DNA of 64,000 bases from Acanthosepion lycidas (lineage: Eukaryota; Mollusca; Cephalopoda; Sepiida; Sepiidae): NCBI GenBank assembly GCA_963932145.1, contig OZ010595.1, positions 75,390,090 to 75,454,089 on the forward strand, written 5' to 3'. Both the position numbers and the translations under genes were made by a program. This document shows, in pieces, positions 43,341-53,564 of this stretch (position 1 is the first letter of the stretch; every line of letters starts with the position of its first letter). The notes under the pieces are model-generated. The model worked only from the letters and a program-made list of their open reading frames with translations, did not search any database and had not been told where the DNA came from.

Positions 43341-43465
43341 TCATACCAAAAATGGAGTATTGCTACCATATCTGGACTGGGACTGCCCAGTTTTCACTTT
43401 CCAGCCTTAATAGAGTTCATTTACACAGCTTTGTGTAGGATGACATATTCCCCACTCCTGTCTCT
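43341..43465 (+). pseudogene. LINE-C fragment
   Basis: The frame reads PKMEYCYHIWTGTAQFSLSS then LNRV. The same text (KMEYCCHIW.GAAQSSLSSLD.VQK) is at 47.6 and 59.0 kb. It covers about 30 residues of the segment following the RT domain. The rest has decayed. Confidence 0.65.
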
Positions 43466-43469
43466 AGTC

Positions 43470-43690
43470 TATCACTGGGAATAGATAGGTTCACCTATCA
43501 CTTAGTTCACACTCTTTACCCATCGCTTGAACAGGAGTAGAAGTTTATCCCTTGTTTCTTGTTCTTTCTCATTCTCTTTCACTACCAGTAACTCCTTGCA
43601 TCTTAGTGAAATGATTCTGTGCAAAGAATGTCCATCATTCACTGCTGTAGAAGAGGACCGATTCTATATAACAGTGAAGTGTTGGATCCC
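43470..43690. repeat. Repeat mosaic: dispersed repeat plus LINE-A scrap
   Basis: The part at 43,470-43,570 (GAACAGGAGTAGAAGTTTATCC) recurs inverted at 56,430-56,520, and in outline within the 5' part of LINE-B near 48,340-48,400. The part at about 43,575-43,690 is a minus-strand LINE-A scrap (decoded SALLYRIGPLLQQ-type text, compare 24.8 kb). Confidence 0.55.
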
Positions 43691-44039
43691 AAAATTATAA
43701 AAACAGAGGACTAGCTGGTTATTGCTCCTTGCTCTTCAGAGCCAATCAAAGACAAAAATATGTGCATTATGATTAAAAAAAAAAAAACAAGAAAAAAATT
43801 ACTACCTCATAATCAGCAATATAAATCAATATTCCAGAATATCATTCAGTAATTTAGTCATATATGACTAGATGTTGGAATGTCAGCAAATTATACTGAA
43901 AACACGATATTTCATCACTGTTAATGACTGTCAAACATCTTGGCATCATACAAAAGATCAGATGAAATGTGAAGCTGACTTTGTTTCAACATTTGAGGCA
44001 CCATCTTTGAAGATGTTTTTCTCATTCTTAAATCTTCTG

Positions 44040-44265
44040 TTAGAAGCTGTTTCCCTGTTCATATTCAGTTTCACTTCTATCAGTTGTACACTTAATCTTC
44101 AATCTGCACACACAAAGGTTCACACTGTCTCAACATTTGTATCCGTCTTTTGTGTTTTTGGCTATCCACTGCTTGCATCATCATGCACATCTTCCTTGAA
44201 CCACTTATTTCATTCAAAAATCCTTAATTTCTTTATAGCATGCACCCCCCCAGAAGCCATTTTCA
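44040..44265 (-). pseudogene. Mariner-type transposase N-terminal fragment
   Basis: The minus strand reads WFKEDVHDDASSG, a stop, PKTQKTDTNVETV, a stop, TFVCAD, a stop, RLSVQLIEVKLNMNRETA. This is the second helix-turn-helix of mariner-group transposases: 'WF..GR.DV.DD.RSGRP.T..TD.NVE.V...V..DRRL.V..IAEELN..RETV'. Three TGA/TAG codons stand at ancestral glycine-arginine or arginine positions, mostly CGA-to-TGA type changes. The 157-codon plus-strand frame at 43,872-44,345 is simply its antisense. No catalytic part remains. Confidence 0.75.
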
Positions 44266-45106
44266 AAAGGGCTAACATTTTATTACCACTTTTACTAATC
44301 TTCACACAAAATGTGATGCTAATATACTGTACAAGAATCCTTTAACTCATTTTCCATCAACAGTATAAAATGAACACATACAACTTCCTCTACTGCTTGA
44401 CTCATCTGGTTGGCATCTGAATAAAGTGGAAGTTGGAACATGTCTGCATGTGATTGGGTACAAATGTTTGTTTGACTCATTACCCAAATGACATACCTGC
44501 AGTTGTTTCAGGAATTAAACTTTCATACCTGTACTTAGTGTCAGTATTCATTTTTCACCATGCTTAACTTATTCTGTGATCTACTTTTCCATTATAAAAA
44601 GGATTTTTAACTCAAATCAACACTTCTGTGGATGACTCATTTATATATGTCAACCAATACTTACATTAGCACTGCTTATTTGTACTTCTACTACAAATTC
44701 TTTCCTCTGGGTTTCAACAATCTGCAACTACTACTCCATATAATGATTATCAAAATGAAAACTTGCCATGAACTCTAGTTAAGTTTTTGTCACAACTGAC
44801 AATTCCAACCAGTGAAGCTGATGTACATAAAACATACAAAAATATATAAGTATAGGAAACTCTATACTACGTCAAGACAAGATTAAGTGATAACTCTAGG
44901 AGCTTTTTTTCCTTCAAGTAGATCCTAGATCGTCATTGTTCTAACCAATCAGAGCTTGATGCATAAATTATATATTTTCTAACCAATCAGTTTTAATTCT
45001 GTTTCACTTTTTCTGGATTCTGTTTTAGCATTATATAAAAAACAGATTTTGAAGTCAAATTTTCAGTAAAACTCATGAATACTTATCTCTGCCAACTGAC
45101 TGATAG
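44266..45106. other. Non-coding tract
   Basis: No element is recognised here. Confidence 0.5.
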
Positions 45107-45165
45107 ATTTTTTTTAATAATTTCATCCCAAGCAAGGCAACAAAGCTACTAAGTGGGTTACTAAG
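45107..45165 (-). mobile_element. LINE-B extreme 3' end
   Basis: The minus strand ends GCCTTGCTTGGGATGAAATT then poly(A), a decayed version of the LINE-B terminus at 51.5 kb. Only about 60 bp are present, a very short 5'-truncated insertion. Confidence 0.6.
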
Positions 45166-45249
45166 TTTGAAAGAATATAAGAAAAAGAAAAACATCAATA
45201 GGGACTGGTGGACAATAAAAGAACAGGAATTAAAAAGACAGAAGATAAC

Positions 45250-45494
45250 TGTTGTATCGTTAAAGAGCTTACAAACAGACAAAGGTAGTACTCAAGTGAA
45301 GGAACAGCAACACACACATAGATGAAAGAAGAGAAGTTTATTGTAAAACAGAATACACTACTGAAAGACAGGGAATCAGGAGGCAGGCTAGTAATTCCTG
45401 AAGCAACCCCCCAGGTATATTCTGTGCTCACAAAAGCTACTGATATAGTCAGTCCACATATGTGATAGGGTGTGTGGGACATTCCATTACAACG
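45250..45494 (-). mobile_element. Solo LTR, 245 bp, without the module insertions
   Basis: The ends are TGTTGTATCG and ATTACAACG (one base off the perfect TGTTGTA/TACAACA pair). Flanks are ATAAC and ATAAA, a 5-bp duplication with one change. On the minus strand it contains GGAATGTCCCACAC, ATTCCCTGTCTTTCAGT and TACAATAAACTTCTC in the order seen in the LTR at 22.4 kb. It shows the short ancestral form: where the other LTR has two modules, this has the uninterrupted site TTGCTTCAGGAATTACTAG (45,388-45,406). The 123-codon minus frame is not a gene. Confidence 0.8.
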
Positions 45495-46216
45495 ATAAAA
45501 ATTGATATTACATTTAAATTTTTGAAGATCAAACTTGACTGGAAAGCAAGAATCTGGAAGTTCCACAAGTGTGAAGTGTGATAAAAGAAACTGTTAGCAT
45601 AAGATTGAAAATAAATACAATGTATCTAAATACAAATTAGAGACATGTTATAATAGATTATTCCACCTTAAATAAATCAACAATATTTTGTGGCATTTTT
45701 TTGCATCAATTTGACATTTTTGGGAGTTAAAAAGTTGAAGATTTTTAACTCATTCAACATTATGGATAAAAAAAATCATGTTTTTTCAAGACTTAGCAGG
45801 AGCAAAAAAATTTTTTATATTTGGACAATAAAAGAACCCAGAATGATGTCAAAATTTCACAAAAATATTCCATCCTTCTGACAGTTTTCCTTAGTTTAAT
45901 TTGTACCATATATAAATGTAGGTAGAAAAAAGCAAATGTTTATAAGACAGCAAAGGTCACAAAACACTACCCTGGGTAGGGTCCTAAATCAGGTTTGACC
46001 ACCCTATCCAGTCAGTGGGGATGGGGCAGTACACACAGGGAGGATTGGCTGGATCTATGTATGAGCCCTACTGCAAACATTAGCCAAAGTATTGTCATAA
46101 TGACTCAACCAAAGACATTGAAATAGCAGCAATAAATTTATTAGTAATGGTTATATTAACTGTTTTCTCCTTTTCCTCTCAACTACATATTACTGTTCTT
46201 TTGGGATCTCTTCATT
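45495..46216. other. Non-coding tract
   Basis: No element is recognised. A GC-richer patch at about 45,960-46,080 is not shared with anything else in the window. Confidence 0.5.
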
Positions 46217-46310
46217 AGTGACCTTTCTATTTTGATAACCTTCTCTCTGACCTTTGTACTTTGGTAACTTTATCACCACGACCTTATCACTTTAGTAACC
46301 CCCTCTTCCC
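46217..46310. repeat. Short minisatellite, about three 31-bp units
   Basis: The unit ...GACCTTT.TA.TTTGGTAACTTT... recurs three times with changes (GACCTTTCTATTTTGATAACC, GACCTTTGTACTTTGGTAAC, GACCTTATCACTTTAGTAAC). A weak echo lies at about 46,672-46,695. Confidence 0.65.
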
Positions 46311-46314
46311 TGTA

Positions 46315-46530
46315 TGGAAGTGAAGAGTAGCATAGCAGTTATTGGGAAATTGAGTTCAAGTTTCGGCTGAGGTTACGTCCATTTATTTCAGCTCTTGAGA
46401 AATAAACAAATCCACTGATCCCTCCACCTATGGATAAATAGCAAAGCAGTTGAACCCCTTTTGCCCATCAGATAATCTAAGAGAAGGATATTCTGAGAGA
46501 AAAATGACCTAGAACGCAGTGAACAAATAG
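46315..46530 (+). mobile_element. tRNA-derived SINE, worn
   Basis: GTAGCATAGCAGTTATTGGG and box B-like GAGTTCAAGTTTCGGC are followed by CACCTATGGATAAATAGCAA and a CATCAGATAATCTAAGAGAAGG end. The parts match the body of the SINEs at 39.7 and 40.0 kb in order, with a missing or altered GGTATGAATC block. Confidence 0.6.
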
Positions 46531-46899
46531 GTTACACCTCATTCCCATGAAAGCCTACAATTTCTACATAAACAATGAAGATATTGACAATAAACTAATC
46601 CTATATAATTAAAAATGCAGACAAATATAGTTGGTTGCATTGTCTTACTACTAATCTCCACTATATTAGTGATCTTAGAGCATTGGTAGCCCCTTCTAAA
46701 CTATGTTAGAGATTTTCTGTCTAAAATTTTAGAGTAAGGAATTATCGTTATTTACATTTTCTACTATCAGACTAAGCAAGGCAAAACAACAGGAGAGAGG
46801 CTCAATCTTTACAGCAAAGCTGCAGCAGCAGTAAGATAACAAGAACATTAAGTTTAAGAGCCCAAGTTCTAGACTAGAAGATTAAAGTATTGGTTTGTG
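46531..46899. other. Non-coding tract
   Basis: No element is recognised here. Confidence 0.45.
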
Positions 46900-47185
46900 A
46901 ATTTGGTGGCATCATAATTTTGAATTCATGCATTGAGAGAGTATTGGGCCTCAAACTCATACTCAACCACAAGTGGAACTTTTATATACAATCCATCACT
47001 AAAGATGCAGGTAAAATGATTGGCTTCTTGTACCACTCCAGTAAATACCTGACTCTTAAGGCTATCTTCTACCTTTATAAGAGCCAGGTCAGGCCAAAAA
47101 TGGAGTACTGTTGCCCAGTCCTCACTTTCTAGTTTTGATAGAGTTCAGAAGTGTCTCCGAGTCCTTGTTGGAGAAGAATTATTTT
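46900..47185 (+). pseudogene. LINE-C post-RT fragment
   Basis: The frame reads ERVLGLKLILNHKWNFYIQS, then ITKDAGKMIGFLYHSSKYLT, then FYLYKSQVRPKMEYCCPV. This is the segment after the RT palm of EN/RT LINEs, matching LINE-B ('LRLLGLTLTADLRWNKYI...') and the 63 kb copy. A stop at 47,132 and indels end it. A SINE on the opposite strand abuts its 3' side. Confidence 0.75.
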
Positions 47186-47189
47186 CTGT

Positions 47190-47525
47190 ATCTGTCTATA
47201 TTTCTGAGATGAGGTATTATGTACACTATTTACATTATTTGGACTATTGTCCTCATCTTTGTTGCCATATTATGTTTTGGTTGTTGTACACTCTGGCCTT
47301 CTTCAGGTGTTTGGAATGTCGAAGTGAACCCTTTATTTCGCTCACTGGGGTAGACTGTTCTAGTTCCACATGCCATGTCTAATGGATGTCAGTTATCAGT
47401 TATCTCCTGTTAATGCCCCTCTCCAAGTTCTCCACCCACTTAAACAGGTATTGAACTCATACTCTTTGGGTCATGTCATTGGATCTAACCAATGCCTTTA
47501 TCCACTGTGCCATGTGTCCTCAAGG
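47190..47525 (-). mobile_element. tRNA-derived SINE with hammerhead-like tail
   Basis: Minus strand: TGGCACAGTGGATAAAGGC (box A-like), GAGTTCAATACCTG (box B-like), ACTTGGAGAGGGGCATTAAC, CCCAGTGAGCGAAATAAAG, CCTGAAGAAGGCCAGAG, then AACAAAGATGAGGACAATAG. The 21.3 kb copy has the same blocks. At its head, CCATGTGTCC and GGACACATGG form a hairpin where the head word is duplicated in inverted orientation. It lies within or against the LINE-C copy on the same strand, so it is a later insertion or junction. Confidence 0.7.
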
Positions 47526-47692
47526 ACACATGGATAAAGGCCAATAGCCAGTAAGAAATGGGTTGTAGAATGGAAAATAATCCATCACCCACAAGGCCAT
47601 GTAGATGCTTTTGAACACTATCAAGGCTGGAAAGTGAAGAGTTGGCAGCTTCATTTAAGACATGACAGCAGAACTCCATTTTCAGTTTGATC
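47526..47692 (-). pseudogene. LINE-C fragment, downstream half of a split copy
   Basis: The minus strand reads KMEFCCHVLNEAANSSLSSL, then DSVQKHLHGLVGDGLFSILQ. The upstream half of the same protein (YCYKS) is found at 52,633-52,742. Between the halves lies the mariner of 47,695-52,630 with a TA duplication, so one reading frame was cut at K-S/Q-I by the mariner insertion. Confidence 0.75.
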
Positions 47693-47859
47693 TACAAGGG
47701 TCATTTAAAAAGTACTAAGCCTCACCCAAAAGACAGTTTTTTGCTATTTTTCAATATCATCCCTTTTGATGTCAGCACACTTGATCTAATGATGTGTTGC
47801 TATCCTATCAAGAAAAAAAGTGGCATCCTGCTCCCCCAAAAACTCCTTCACAGCACATA

Positions 47860-50800
47860 AGGTAAGCCGGACATTCAGTTACCATCATGAGGAAGAAAAC
47901 AGACAACCACTTGCTGGCCCGTATGAGTATAGTTTCGCTCTAGCAGAAACCCATTTACGTTTTACTTTGTTTTTTTTTTTTTGTTTTTTTGTTTTTTTTC
48001 TTGGTTTTTAAATTTATCTATTTTTTCTCTCCCCCCACTCAAAGACATTTTGTCTCAATGATTCTCCCTTATTTGATAGTTGAGTAAGAAATCCCGGTTC
48101 GAAAGAAAAAAACAAAAAACAGGAAAAATGGAAAATTAAATGTCTTTGGCTAGATGCGATAATAATCCGGGTAACCTTATTTTCAATTTCTTTTTAGAAA
48201 ACTTAATGTGATAGGGTATAGCCAAGTGTGATCCAGGTCTCCTTACCTGTTATCTCTCCACCCAATCTTTCCCTCTGTTTGTGTCTTCATTTTTTGTGTT
48301 ATCTTTAATAGTAGTAGGTAGTCTCTTCTACCGCCTGGTCAACACTCCTCCCCCTTCTATTGGACATGAGTAGAGGCTTACACCTTGTTTCTTGTCTAGG
48401 AAGGGGTTCCCGGTACTCTTTCTCTCTCCGGCCTCTGTATTAGTGCAGCTCTGTTTCTCCCGTGATGTGTGCAGTCTGTGACATCACCTCTTCATTCTGA
48501 GGGTACACGGTTGACAGTTCTCTGGTTGCTGTTTCCGACTGGTAGTTAGGAGCCCTAACTCTTGCATAGGGTCTTGAGCGGCCGCTCTGATCAACAGTTG
48601 TATAATACCGGGGTGTTTGTAGTGCCATGTCACGCATGGAAAGGTGTCCCTGCAGTCACCTCCGGTGGGCAGCCCTGAGGCCATATAATGATGCAGATTT
48701 TGCCAACTCCTCTCTGTCCGCGTCACGGTCGAAACTGTCTGTTTCTTTTACTTCGGGCCTTCTCATCTTACAAACAAAATTCAACATGAGTTACAAAAAC
48801 CGAAAGATTAACACTAAACCAGCCTCTCAAAAACCACCTAAACCCCTCAACATTTCATTCTCCAACATCCAGGACATTAGGACAAACTTCTGCAGTCTGG
48901 AATCTTTCCTCACTGCAAACGGCCCAGATATACTGGCTTTCTGTGAGACAAACTTTGTCTCGTCTATCCCCTCTTCTGATCTCTCGATCCCCGGCTATCT
49001 TCCTCTCCTCAGAAAAGACTCTCTAACCCACATGCACGGTCTTGGTGTCTACGTCAAGGAACATCTCCCTCTGGCCAAAGAGTCCTCTCTCAAATCGCCA
49101 GACCAGTCATACATGTGTCTCCGACTCTCTCTACTCAATGCGGTAAGCTATCTCTTCTTCCTTTACCGCTCTCCATCCTCTCAAGACTGTGAGATACTCG
49201 ATAGCATTTCTGACAGCATAGACAAGGCTCTCTCCCTCCACCCGTTTGCTCACATTTTTGTGTTTGGTGACTTTCACGCCCATCACACCTTGTGGCTTAA
49301 GAATGCTACTACTGACCACACAGGCATTCAAACACTCAATTTTTCAATCTCCCATTCCCTCACACAGATAGTTAACTTCCCCACTCATTTTGCCTTCTCG
49401 ACCTGTGCTTTACCTCCATCCCCAAATCCTGCAGCGACTCACAACTCCCCGTCCAAGAATGTGCTTCTGAAGTCTCTTCCTGGGTTAAAGCTGGAATCGA
49501 CGCTTTCATCCCATCAAGGAAATATAGGGTCAAGTCGCGCTCCTTCCCCTGGTTCTCAGCTGCTTGCTCAGCCGCAATCGGCCATAGGAACCACTACTTC
49601 CACCTATTCTGTAGCGACATGTCTGACTGCAATAGACGTCTCTTTGCCTCCGCCTGTAACGAATGTAAGCGTGTCCTCAATGATGCTAAGTCACTATTTG
49701 TGACTCGGATGAAGGAACATATTGCATCTCGCAAATTTGGCTCCAGAGATTATTGGCGTCTCTCCAAGAGCGCATTGAACAATTGCAAACCCTCTATACC
49801 TCCTTTATTCAACCAGTTCGAAGTCCTGACCTCCTCTACTGCTTGAAAATTTTCATTCAACTCGACGCTCGACTCTTCCGGTGTACCCATACCTGACTTC
49901 CCTCTTAGAACTGAGGCCATATTGAGTGGGTTAAACATAATCCCATCTTTGGTACTGGGCGTTATCTCCAATTTAGACCCCAACAAGGCTAGTGGTGGAG
50001 ACCGGATACCAGCCATTGTCTTGAAGAAATGCGCGCCTAAACTGGCACCCGCCCTTTCTAAACTATACAACTACTGCCTCAAGGAATCTTGTTTTCCTGA
50101 CTGCTGGAAGTCCTCTTCGATCGTTCCTGTCTTCAAGAACTCCGGCGACCCCTCTGACCCTTCCAACTACCATCCTATCAGTCTCCTTCCCCTCTTCGGC
50201 AAAGTCTTCGAAGCCCTAATCAATACCGGTGTGGTTAACCACCTCACATCCCATAATCTGCTCTCGGACAAGCAATAGGGTTTCCGCTTTGCCCGATCTA
50301 CAGCCGATGTGCTTACGGCCATCACTGAAACAGTCTATCGAGCTCTTCAAAATAACGGGGAAGCCCGAGCCATGGCACTAGACATCTCCAAAGCATTTGA
50401 TAGGGTTTGGCATGCCAGCCTTCTTCGCAAGCTCCAGGGTTATGGCATTACGGGTCGATTATATAACCTAATACGATCATTCCTGTCAAACTGTAAATTG
50501 AAGGTCGTTCTCAATGGATTCTCCTCCAGTTCCTATCCCACGAATGCAGGTGTTCCTCAAGGCTCCATCCTAGGCCCCACTCTATTCTCTATCTACATAA
50601 ATGACATTCCTGACGCAATAACTTCCCAAGTTGGCATCTACGCGGATGACACCACAATTTATTCCTGCCTCAAAAACAAATCTAGTCTCGCTGACAAAAT
50701 TCGCCTGGCCGTGCATCTCAAAAAGGACCTCCAATCGATTGTGAACTGGGGCACGAATTGGCTGGTCAACTTCAACGCTTCTAAGACAAACTGACTGCTC

Positions 50801-51558
50801 TCTATTAATCACCACAGAGATCCTTCCCTTCCCTCCATTAGAATGTCTGACGCTCAACTTCTCGAGAGCAACTCTCTACGGCTTCTCGGTCTCACGTTGA
50901 CTGCTGACCTGAGATGGAATAAATACATTGAATCAATTGCCTCGTCCACTGCAAGGAAAGTTGGCTCCCTGAGCCGCGCCAGGAAGTTTTTCTCCCCGGA
51001 GTCAATCCTCCAGATCTACAAATCAACAATTCGCCCTTGTATGGAGTATTGCTGCCATATATGGTCTGGTGCCCCTTCTGTTTGCCTTGGGGTTCTTGAT
51101 TGGCCCTGCCCTGGCATCTCGTCTGCAGTCACTTTCTTACAGACGAGCCGTCCACTCCCTCTATCTGTTCTACAAATACTTTCATGGAAATTGCTCCGAG
51201 GAGCTGCATTTGCTGGTTCCCAGATGTCATGAGTTCCAGCGCCTTACGAGGCTGGCATCCCCCTCTCATCCCTTCACTGTCGAAACTCCTAAATGTAGCC
51301 ATCTCTTCTACTCTAATAGCTTCATGTCTCACACCTCTCACCTGTGGAACTCCCTTCCCTTTTCCTGTTTCCCTGTGAGCTATAATCTCCAGCTATTCAA
51401 GTGTAATGTCAATTGACATCTCCAGTTGCCTTGATCTATCCACTACCCTCATCTTTTCTTCTATCACTCCTATCTGATCTTGCTCTAAATTTTCTGTAAC
51501 CCCTTGCATCCTAGTGGCTTCCCGCCTTGCTTGGGGTGAAATGCTTAAAAAAAAAAAA
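47860..51558 (+). mobile_element. LINE-B, near full-length EN/RT non-LTR retrotransposon
   Basis: The element spans 3.7 kb from AGGTAAGCC to a 14-base poly(A). The boundaries are set by the interrupted mariner: the host word CACATATGG is split as CACATA before and ATATGG after, giving a minimal ATA duplication. The first ~0.9 kb is pyrimidine-rich and has no clear ORF1. One ORF2 with endonuclease and RT domains follows, then a 3' end CTTGCTTGGGGTGAAATGCTT that also occurs alone at 38.1, 45.1, 56.6 and 60.3 kb. Its GC content is visibly higher than its surroundings. It is the youngest large element in the window. Confidence 0.88.
48786..51418 (+). pseudogene. LINE-B ORF2: endonuclease plus reverse transcriptase, inactivated
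   Basis: The putative start MSYKNRK is at 48,786. The apurinic-type endonuclease (about 48,860-49,400) shows ILAFCETNF (catalytic E), GLGVYVKEHLP, LYRSPSS and VFGDFHAHH (catalytic D; the usual N is H). A frameshift near 49,430 moves the frame. The RT domain follows, with KASGGDRIPA, NYHPISLLP, ALDISKAFD (first catalytic D at 50,381), AGVPQGSILGP and YADDTTIYS at 50,639-50,665, so the catalytic triad is intact. Stops lie at 49,844 (TGA), 50,276 (TAG, at a tyrosine position) and 50,792 (TGA). A deletion near 51,070-51,100 removes about 20 residues and shifts the frame again; the C-terminus runs to the stop after CNVN. Two frameshifts and three stops make it non-functional. The domain order places it among EN-RT LINEs, probably Jockey/CR1-like; the clade is not certain. 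Confidence 0.85.
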
Positions 51559-51561
51559 ATA

Positions 51562-52470
51562 TGGTCTCATCATTGTTTCCAAAATGGTGATCAGGCAGGT
51601 AGAATTTGAATTTAGGAAACAGGAAGAAGTCAGATAGAGCTAAGTCTGGTGAGAAAGTGGAGATAGGGTAGCAATTCAAAGCCACAGTTGGTTGCTTCAG
51701 CTACTGCAACCTGAGCAGTGTGAACATGTGTAGTATCCTGGAGCAAGAGCACACCTGCCCTCATCTTCCCTCTGCATTCCAACTTGATTGCTTCCTTCAG
51801 TTGTCTTAATTCTGATGCATGGTACTGTCTATTAATAGATTTTTCCCTTTTCCATGTAGTCTATCATGATTACACCTTCAGAATAAGAAAAAAAAAACAG
51901 AAGCCATCACCTTGCCAACAGATGCTGCCTGATGAACTTTTTCACGAGTGGAGAACCAGAGTGTTTCCACTGTTTGCTTTGAATCTTTGATTCAGGTTCA
52001 ATCTTGAGTTACTAATCACTGTTGGAAATTCTCAGGGTCAGGCTGAAAATAGATCAGGAGTGTCCCAGAAATGTCAACCCTTTTCAGCTACTGCACTGGT
52101 ATCAGTATTCATGCAACCAATCTTGCAGACAGTTTGCTCATCCCCAAGATCAGAGTTAAAACATTATGGACCAAACCAGAATCAATGCCTATAGACTTAG
52201 CTGATAAACAGGAAGATGTCTGTCATTCAAAACCATATGGTGAATAACATCAACTTGTTCATCAGTGGTTGAGGTTTTTGGACAACCTGACTGAGGGTGC
52301 TGTATCTGCTCCACTTGGATTCTGCAGCCCACATATTCACAGTTGCATAGGAAGAGGAGCCCTCAGTAAGTGCCTGTACCATGTCCTCATGGATTTCCTT
52401 GGGTGTCATACCTTTCTTTGCAGATACTTTATGACTGCTCAGGTTTCTGTTTTATCCATTTTTACATTTG
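51562..52470 (-). pseudogene. Mariner transposase, N-terminal and catalytic parts
   Basis: Minus-strand order: MTPKEIHEDMVQALTEGSSS, then YATVNMWAAE (N-terminal HTH), AKSIGIDSG, MSKLSARLVA, FQPDPENF, LVTQD, a stop, then VGKVMASVFF, GVIMIDYMEKGK, then a shifted LLLQDTTHVHTAQVAVAEAT and NCGFELLPYLH. These match the mariner group often annotated GVQW3-like in invertebrates. The first catalytic aspartate (VTQD) and the second (QD.T) remain, but the third region is decayed (PYSPDLAPSD is YLHFLTRLSS). At least five stops or shifts occur. The reading frame resumes beyond the LINE at 47,856. Confidence 0.85.
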
Positions 52471-52632
52471 TCACATACCCCTCATCTTTGTATCAGCCTC
52501 ACCTTCACAGAAATGTAGATGGAAATCTGAATTAGTTTTTCTAGTTTTATAAGAAGTGATAGTGTTCTGCTACAATAAAAATGTTCAACTATGGCTCTTC
52601 TTTCTGGATGAACTTTTTGAATGACCCTTGTA

Positions 52633-52742
52633 GCTCTTGTAACAATAGAGCATAGCTAGAGAAGCAGTACAAGGAATCAACTTTTATTATTTTCTGGAGC
52701 AGTACAAGGAATCAACTATTTTACTCCCATGTTGGCAATGAA
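52633..52742 (-). pseudogene. LINE-C fragment, upstream half of a split copy
   Basis: The minus strand reads DSLYCSRK, two stops, then SLAMLYCYKS, which joins in sense to the fragment at 47,526-47,692. A 37-bp tandem duplication (AGCAGTACAAGGAATCAACT occurs twice, at 52,662 and 52,699) disrupts it. A (TA)n tract (52,743-52,772) bounds it. Confidence 0.65.

Positions 52743-52772
<30 letters not shown>
52743..52772. repeat. (TA)n tract
   Basis: About 15 TA units next to the LINE-C fragment. Confidence 0.9.
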
Positions 52773-52775
<3 letters not shown>

Positions 52776-53564
52776 TCTCACTTGAAAGTTGGAGTGAACT
52801 TGAATCCCATTAGATGTTAAAAGTAAGGAAATTCTTTTAGAGTACAAGAATTCATCATGATAGGTGATTAGTAATGATGAAAAATTAGTCGTTTTGTTTT
52901 GGAAGTATTTAATGTTACAAGGTGGAGATCTTTAATTATTGGTTCTCTCCATTAAGTTACTTTTATTTCAAACAGAGAGTGCTTTTCACGGGATTTTGGC
53001 AGTTCCTAACAATACTTATTTCTTCAGGGTTGGAACCTGGGGCTTTATTCCAAGCATCAAGCATGTCAATGATGATGGAGACTATGGAAATATTGATATT
53101 CCACAAATGTTTCATGCCAATGCAGAAATCTTTATTGTTATAGTGCAGTAAAAGGAAACAATTTTGTAATTAGCAGTTAATAAATTTAGAATTATCTCTC
53201 TTGAACAGACATTTTCTCCTGTCAATTTATGCTTAATTCAAAAAGTACTCAATAACTGGTGTGTAGTAGTAATAGGTGTTGTGATGAAAGAAATGACTTA
53301 CTCCAGAGATTGAAATGAGCATAAATTCTGTCTTGCTTGAGGAGACATAAAAATTGAGATGCTAAGAGTGACAGGGGCATGTTTTTTTGCGTGGATTACA
53401 TTTGCTAGTCTGACGAGTGGATCAACAGAAAAAAGAAGGTGAAGGAAACATGACTGACTTTGTCAACTGCAAAGTGCCCAGTGTGGTGGTGAAGAAATAG
53501 AACCCCCAGAATCTATTTCCTTGAGGCGAGTGAGGAAGAAGAAGAAGAAGAGTCGGTCTATTTT
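52773..53564. other. Non-coding tract
   Basis: No element is recognised. Two overlapping 70-codon plus frames near 52,922-53,151 have no known motif. Confidence 0.45.

Larger units (their letters stand above)
47695..52630 (-). mobile_element. Mariner transposon, split by a LINE-B insertion
   Basis: The left end CAAGGGTCATTTAAAAAGT and right end ACTTTTTGAATGACCCTTG are inverted repeats, each flanked by TA. Removing the LINE at 47,860-51,558 leaves about 1.23 kb, the usual mariner size. The transposase runs on the minus strand: its N-terminal and catalytic parts are at 51,562-52,470, and its C-terminal part is at 47,730-47,856 (VKEFLGEQDATFFLDRIAT, then IKCADIKRDD). The family ends in this way (...EDQDATFF..GI..L..RW.KCI...GDY). 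Several stops show it is dead. Confidence 0.88.

Noticed and set aside
43872..44345. 157-codon plus-strand open frame with hydrophobic stretches
   Set aside because: The minus strand of the same DNA encodes a recognisable mariner transposase fragment; the plus frame is its antisense.
46217..46310. CRISPR array
   Set aside because: The units are direct, diverged and contiguous with no unique spacers, in a clearly eukaryotic setting. It is a small minisatellite.
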